From positions 92,646 through 156,645 of the forward strand of contig JAEZUE010000107.1 of the NCBI GenBank assembly GCA_023443455.1: a stretch of DNA of 64,000 bases, in the 5' to 3' direction. The notes under the pieces are model-generated. The model searched no databases, had not been told where the DNA came from, and was given only the letters and a program-made list of their open reading frames with translations. Source of the stretch: Verrucomicrobiota bacterium. GTDB taxonomy: Bacteria; Verrucomicrobiota; Verrucomicrobiia; Opitutales; Opitutaceae. How positions within the stretch are numbered: the first letter of the stretch is position 1; each line of letters begins with the position of its first letter. Below, piece by piece: positions 60,825 to 64,000 of this stretch. The position numbers and the translations under genes are program-made.

Positions 60825-63197
60825 GTGAAGCCCCAATCGCCCCGGTTCCCGCTCGGTACGCTCGTCCTTTCCCTGCTCGCGCTGCTGCTCGCCCCACCCT
60901 TGCCGGCGGCAGACGCCCCGACCGCGCGCCACCGCTTCGAGATCGGCGAGCACGAATTCCTGCTCGATGGCCAACCGCTGCAGATCCGCTGCGGCGAGGT
61001 CCACGCCCCGCGCGTACCGCCCGAATACTGGCGCCACCGCTTGCGCCTGGTGAAGGCGATGGGCCTCAACACCGTGTGCGCCTACCTGTTCTGGAACCTG
61101 CATGAACCCCGGCCCGGCGAATTCAACTGGTCGGGCGAGGCCGACGCCGCCGCGTTCTGCCGCATCGCGCAGGAGGAGGGCCTCTGGGTGATCCTCCGCC
61201 CCGGTCCCTACGCCTGCGCCGAATGGGAGATGGGCGGCCTGCCGTGGTGGCTGCTCAAGCACGACGACATCCGGCTCCGCACCCGCGACCCGCGCTTCCT
61301 TGCCGCCGCGCGACGCTACCTCGGCGAGGTCGGTCGCGAGCTCGCCCCGCTGCAGGTCTCCCGCGGCGGCCCCATCCTCATGGTGCAGGTGGAGAACGAA
61401 TACGGTTTCTTCGGCACCGACGCCGAGTACATGGGCGAAATCCGCCGGGCCGTGCTGGACGCCGGCTTCGACGTGCCGCTGTTCGCGTGCAACCCGACCG
61501 CACACCTGCGCGACGGATACCGCGCCGACCTCTTCCCCGTCGTCAACTTCGGCTCGGATCCCCGCGGCGCGTTCGCCGCCCTGCGCGAGATCCTGCCCAC
61601 CGGCCCGCTCATGTGCGGCGAGTTCTACCCCGGCTGGTTCGACACCTGGGGCGCCCCGCACCACACCGGCGACACCACCCGCTACCTGACCGACCTCGGC
61701 ACCATGCTCGAGATGGGCGCCTCCTTCAGCATCTACATGGCGCACGGCGGCACCACCTTCGGATTCCACACCGGCGCCGACCGCCCCTTCAAGCCCGACA
61801 CCTCGAGCTACGACTACGACGCCCCGATCAGCGAGGCCGGCTGGACCACGTCGAAGTTCGCCCAGACGCGCGCGCTGATGGCCGAGCACCTCCTGCCCGG
61901 TGAAACCCTGCCCGAGCCGCCGGCGCCGAACCCCGTGATCCGGATCTCGCCGGTCTCGGCCACCGAATACGCACCGGTCTTCGTGAATCTGCCCGCGCCG
62001 CTCGACGAAACGACGCCGCGCACCATGGAGCTTCTCGACCAGCAGTACGGCTGCATCCTCTACCGCACCACATTGCCGGCCGGCCCCGCGGCGACGCTCG
62101 AGGCCGCGGCCGCCCACGACGTCGGCCAGGTCTTCCTCGACGGGCGCCGGATCGGTTTCATGGACCGGCGTTCGGGCAACTATCGCGTGGCGCTGCCCGC
62201 CCGTTCGCGGCCCGCGACGCTCGACCTCCTCGTCGAGGCGATGGGCCGGGTGAACTTTGGCGTGGAGGTGCACGACCGGAAAGGCCTGCACGCGCCCGTC
62301 ACCCTCGCGACCGCCGGCCAGCCCGCGCAGGCACTGGAGGGCTGGCAGATGTTCCGCCTGCCGCTCGATCCGGCCATGTTGGCGGGCCTGCAGTACCAAG
62401 CCGCTCCAGACGCGGAAGCGCCCGCCGGCCAACCGGCCTTCTGGCGCGCCACCGTGCAGATCGTGCAGCCCGCCGACACCTTCCTCGACCTCCGCCCGTG
62501 GGGCAAAGGCTTCGTGTGGGTCAACGGCCACAACCTCGGCCGCTACTGGAACATCGGTCCGCAGCAAACGATGTACGTGCCCGGTCCGTGGTTGAAGGTC
62601 GGCGACAACGAGATCGTCGTGCTCGACCTGCTCGGCCCCGAGCGGCCCGTCATCGCGGGCCTTGAACACCCGATCCTCGACCAGTTACGCCCGCAGCTCG
62701 ACTTCGCCCGCGCGAAACGCCGCGAGGCGAAACTCGCGGCCGATTTCGGACCGCCCGCCCATGCCGGCACCTTCGCCGCCGGTTCGGCGCTGCAGGAGGT
62801 GCGGTTGGAGCGCCCAGCGCAGGGCCGGTTCTTCTGTCTCGAAGCGCTCGACGCCCACGACGGCAAACCCTTCGCCGCGATCGCCGAACTGGCCTTGCTC
62901 GGCCCCGACGGCGCCCCGTTGAGCACGGAAGGCTGGACCATCGCGTACGTCGACAGCGAGGAGCGCGGCATCGCCGACGGCACCGCCGAAAACGTGATCG
63001 ACGGCCAGACGGTGAACTTCTGGCATTCCGAATGGGGCGCCGCGCAGCCGGCGTTCCCGCACCGTCTGGTTCTCGATCTGGGCAAGCCGCGCACGATCAC
63101 CGGCATCCGCTACACGCCGCGCCAAGGTGCGGCCGACGTCACCGGCCGCATCAAAGACTACCGGCTGTTCGTCTCCGACAAGCTGATCGAGCCGTAG
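60825..63197 (+). CDS. Secreted GH35 beta-galactosidase with C-terminal discoidin-like domain
   Basis: A 790-residue glycoside hydrolase. Residues 1-29 are a signal peptide (LGTLVLSLLALLLAPPLPAA). Residues about 35-365 are the GH35 catalytic barrel: MGLNTVCAYLFWNLHEPRPG, ILRPGPYACAEWEMGGLPWW, the acid/base region VQVENEYGFF (glutamates 190 and 192) and the nucleophile Glu266 in LMCGEFYPGWFDTWG. Beta domains follow (KGFVWVNGHNLGRYWNIGPQ is typical of GH35). The last 140 residues contain TAENVIDGQTVNFWHSEWGA and KPRTITGIRYTPRQGAADVT, a discoidin/F5-8C-type carbohydrate-binding module. The protein is probably periplasmic or surface-exposed and acts on plant or algal galactosides. Confidence 0.95.
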   Translation: MKPQSPRFPLGTLVLSLLALLLAPPLPAADAPTARHRFEIGEHEFLLDGQPLQIRCGEVHAPRVPPEYWRHRLRLVKAMGLNTVCAYLFWNLHEPRPGEFNWSGEADAAAFCRIAQEEGLWVILRPGPYACAEWEMGGLPWWLLKHDDIRLRTRDPRFLAAARRYLGEVGRELAPLQVSRGGPILMVQVENEYGFFGTDAEYMGEIRRAVLDAGFDVPLFACNPTAHLRDGYRADLFPVVNFGSDPRGAFAALREILPTGPLMCGEFYPGWFDTWGAPHHTGDTTRYLTDLGTMLEMGASFSIYMAHGGTTFGFHTGADRPFKPDTSSYDYDAPISEAGWTTSKFAQTRALMAEHLLPGETLPEPPAPNPVIRISPVSATEYAPVFVNLPAPLDETTPRTMELLDQQYGCILYRTTLPAGPAATLEAAAAHDVGQVFLDGRRIGFMDRRSGNYRVALPARSRPATLDLLVEAMGRVNFGVEVHDRKGLHAPVTLATAGQPAQALEGWQMFRLPLDPAMLAGLQYQAAPDAEAPAGQPAFWRATVQIVQPADTFLDLRPWGKGFVWVNGHNLGRYWNIGPQQTMYVPGPWLKVGDNEIVVLDLLGPERPVIAGLEHPILDQLRPQLDFARAKRREAKLAADFGPPAHAGTFAAGSALQEVRLERPAQGRFFCLEALDAHDGKPFAAIAELALLGPDGAPLSTEGWTIAYVDSEERGIADGTAENVIDGQTVNFWHSEWGAAQPAFPHRLVLDLGKPRTITGIRYTPRQGAADVTGRIKDYRLFVSDKLIEP

Positions 63198-64000
63198 GCC
63201 GGCGATGGTCGTGGGACCATCGTGCCGTGGCGGAACGCGTGAGCGTTTCGTTCCCCGTAGCGAAACTCGCCAGAGTTTCGACCTTTGGCGAAGTTGAACC
63301 ACTGATGCACACTGATCCGGACCTTTCCGTGGCGCTGCTCGCCAAGAGCAGCGATCCTTCGGCCCCCGGAATAGTGAAACCACTAACACCCACTGACGGG
63401 CACTAACCCGGAAGCCGTTTGGCCCTGTAGGCCAGGGCGCCGACCTGGCCCGTGGCATTCGGAGAAGTGGAACCACTTATACGCACTGATGGGCACTGAT
63501 CCGATCCGACCCGTGGCGATGCGCTGTAGGCCACCGCGCCGAGGTGGCAATCCATCGCGGAACTCGCCAGGGTTTCGACCTTCGGTGTGTCGGAACCACT
63601 TACGGGCCACGCCAACGGCGCGTCCTTGAAAACGTCCTCCGCCTGAACGGCTCCGGGATGAGGTGGTCGGGCCCACTGATCGCGGGCAGTTCCCGTGGCG
63701 CTGCTCGTGAGAGCAGCGATGCCCTGTAGGCCACCGCGCCGAGGTGGCAATCCGCAGCGGCAGGAGCTCAGGCTTTCGATCCTTCGATCCCCGAAAACGA
63801 GTGGAACCACTTATCCCAAATTCAGCAGTTGGACACAGAGGGCTCAGAGGCAAGACAGGAGAGCACAGAGAGTCCGGAGAGTTCGGAGAGAATATGGTTC
63901 GTCGCGCGGTTCACCTCTGGGGTGAGTGTACCAACTCGCGGCGTTATGTTGCCAAACACCTCTCCGTGTTCTCCCTCCGGCTCTCCTCGGCCTCTGTGAC
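63198..64000. other. Repeat-rich intergenic island downstream of the galactosidase
   Basis: An 803-base stretch to the window end without a supportable gene. It contains hairpins CGCTGCTC-GCCAA-GAGCAGCG (63333-63353) and CGCTGCTC-GTGA-GAGCAGCG (63699-63718); GCCACC-N7-GGTGGC twice (63530-63548 and 63730-63748, exactly 200 bp apart, within the same CTGTAGGCCACCGCGCCGAG context); repeats of GAACCACT with CACTGA...GGGCACTGATCC; and the right arm of the inverted repeat at 63815-63891. Confidence 0.75.
63815..63891 (+). repeat. Right arm of inverted repeat flanking the galactosidase gene
   Basis: Contains AAATTCAGCAGTTGGACACA, then GAGGGCTCAGAGGCAAGACA and GCACAGAGAGTCCGGAGAGT ending in TCGGAGAG. 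It matches the minus-strand reading of 60567-60634 except for small substitutions and an insertion of about 9 bases. Confidence 0.75.

Noticed and set aside
63198..64000. A CRISPR array in the repeat island
   Set aside because: Repeats are irregular in length and spacing, lie on both strands and form hairpins of several different sequences; no cas gene is near.

Overview
The window is very GC-rich with dense, mostly overlapping operons, and reads as one continuous chromosomal segment. I infer a member of the Verrucomicrobiota, class Opitutae (Opitutaceae-like). The main reason is the pre-plug motif TVLSPFEV followed by a D-K-D-R-G-Y segment in the TonB-dependent receptor remnant, which I associate with receptors of that family; DUF5069 and DUF480 proteins and a GH35 galactosidase fit. 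Start codons are often GTG or TTG, and many starts lack a visible Shine-Dalgarno. No rRNA, tRNA, CRISPR array, prophage or complete transposon was seen.

Layout. 1-1516: 3' end of a membrane protein. 1536-7032 (minus): one probable operon, TRAP transporter dctP-dctQ-dctM followed by eutB-eutC (B12-dependent ethanolamine ammonia-lyase). 7396-11665: small genes (cupin, PEGA-like lipoprotein, GGQ release-factor-like protein, DUF5069, membrane-anchored helical protein, cytidylate-kinase-like protein). 11679-16889 (minus): hybrid histidine kinase, pheA, scpB. 17124-20375 (plus): pgi and glyA, each with a clear hairpin terminator. 20595-29254 (minus): a two-component system (25584-27910), a periplasmic VWA protein, a VIT-VWA protein fused to a TonB-receptor-like barrel, and a secreted protein with the same LSPF motif. 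Three of the promoters share direct TGACAA boxes 21 bp apart, so I read this as one signalling and surface-protein system. 29434-39561 (minus): type IV pilus/type II secretion-like operon (two prepilins, GspE, GspF, PilM/N-like, PilO-like, PilP-like, secretin) ending in a REC-GGDEF-HD-GYP c-di-GMP protein whose start overlaps the secretin stop. 40469-46250 (minus): a tightly coupled four-gene cluster with a J-like/helical protein, a GrpE-like protein, a divergent 831-residue Hsp70 and a small TPR membrane protein; probably a dedicated accessory chaperone system. 46319-48439 (minus): HIT protein, unknown protein, nrdR, trpG/pabA. 49040-50182: tgt with an altered zinc site. 51179-54403 (minus): uxaB and uxaA (galacturonate catabolism). 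54590-57161 (plus): DUF480, a peroxiredoxin-like protein coupled to a TetR regulator with tandem operators upstream, and a SET-domain methyltransferase. 57400-60096: a TonB-receptor gene broken by an amber codon and fused in frame to the C-terminal part of a NarL-type regulator. 60825-63197: GH35 beta-galactosidase bracketed by repeat islands and by a ~70-bp inverted repeat.

Two repeat classes run through the intergenic DNA: a ~135-bp element with imperfect terminal inverted repeats (five full copies, one fragment; four sit within about 8 bp of a stop codon), and short REP-like hairpins often preceded by GTAGG. The strongest candidates for something undescribed are the VIT-VWA-barrel system with its shared promoter architecture and the accessory Hsp70 cluster.
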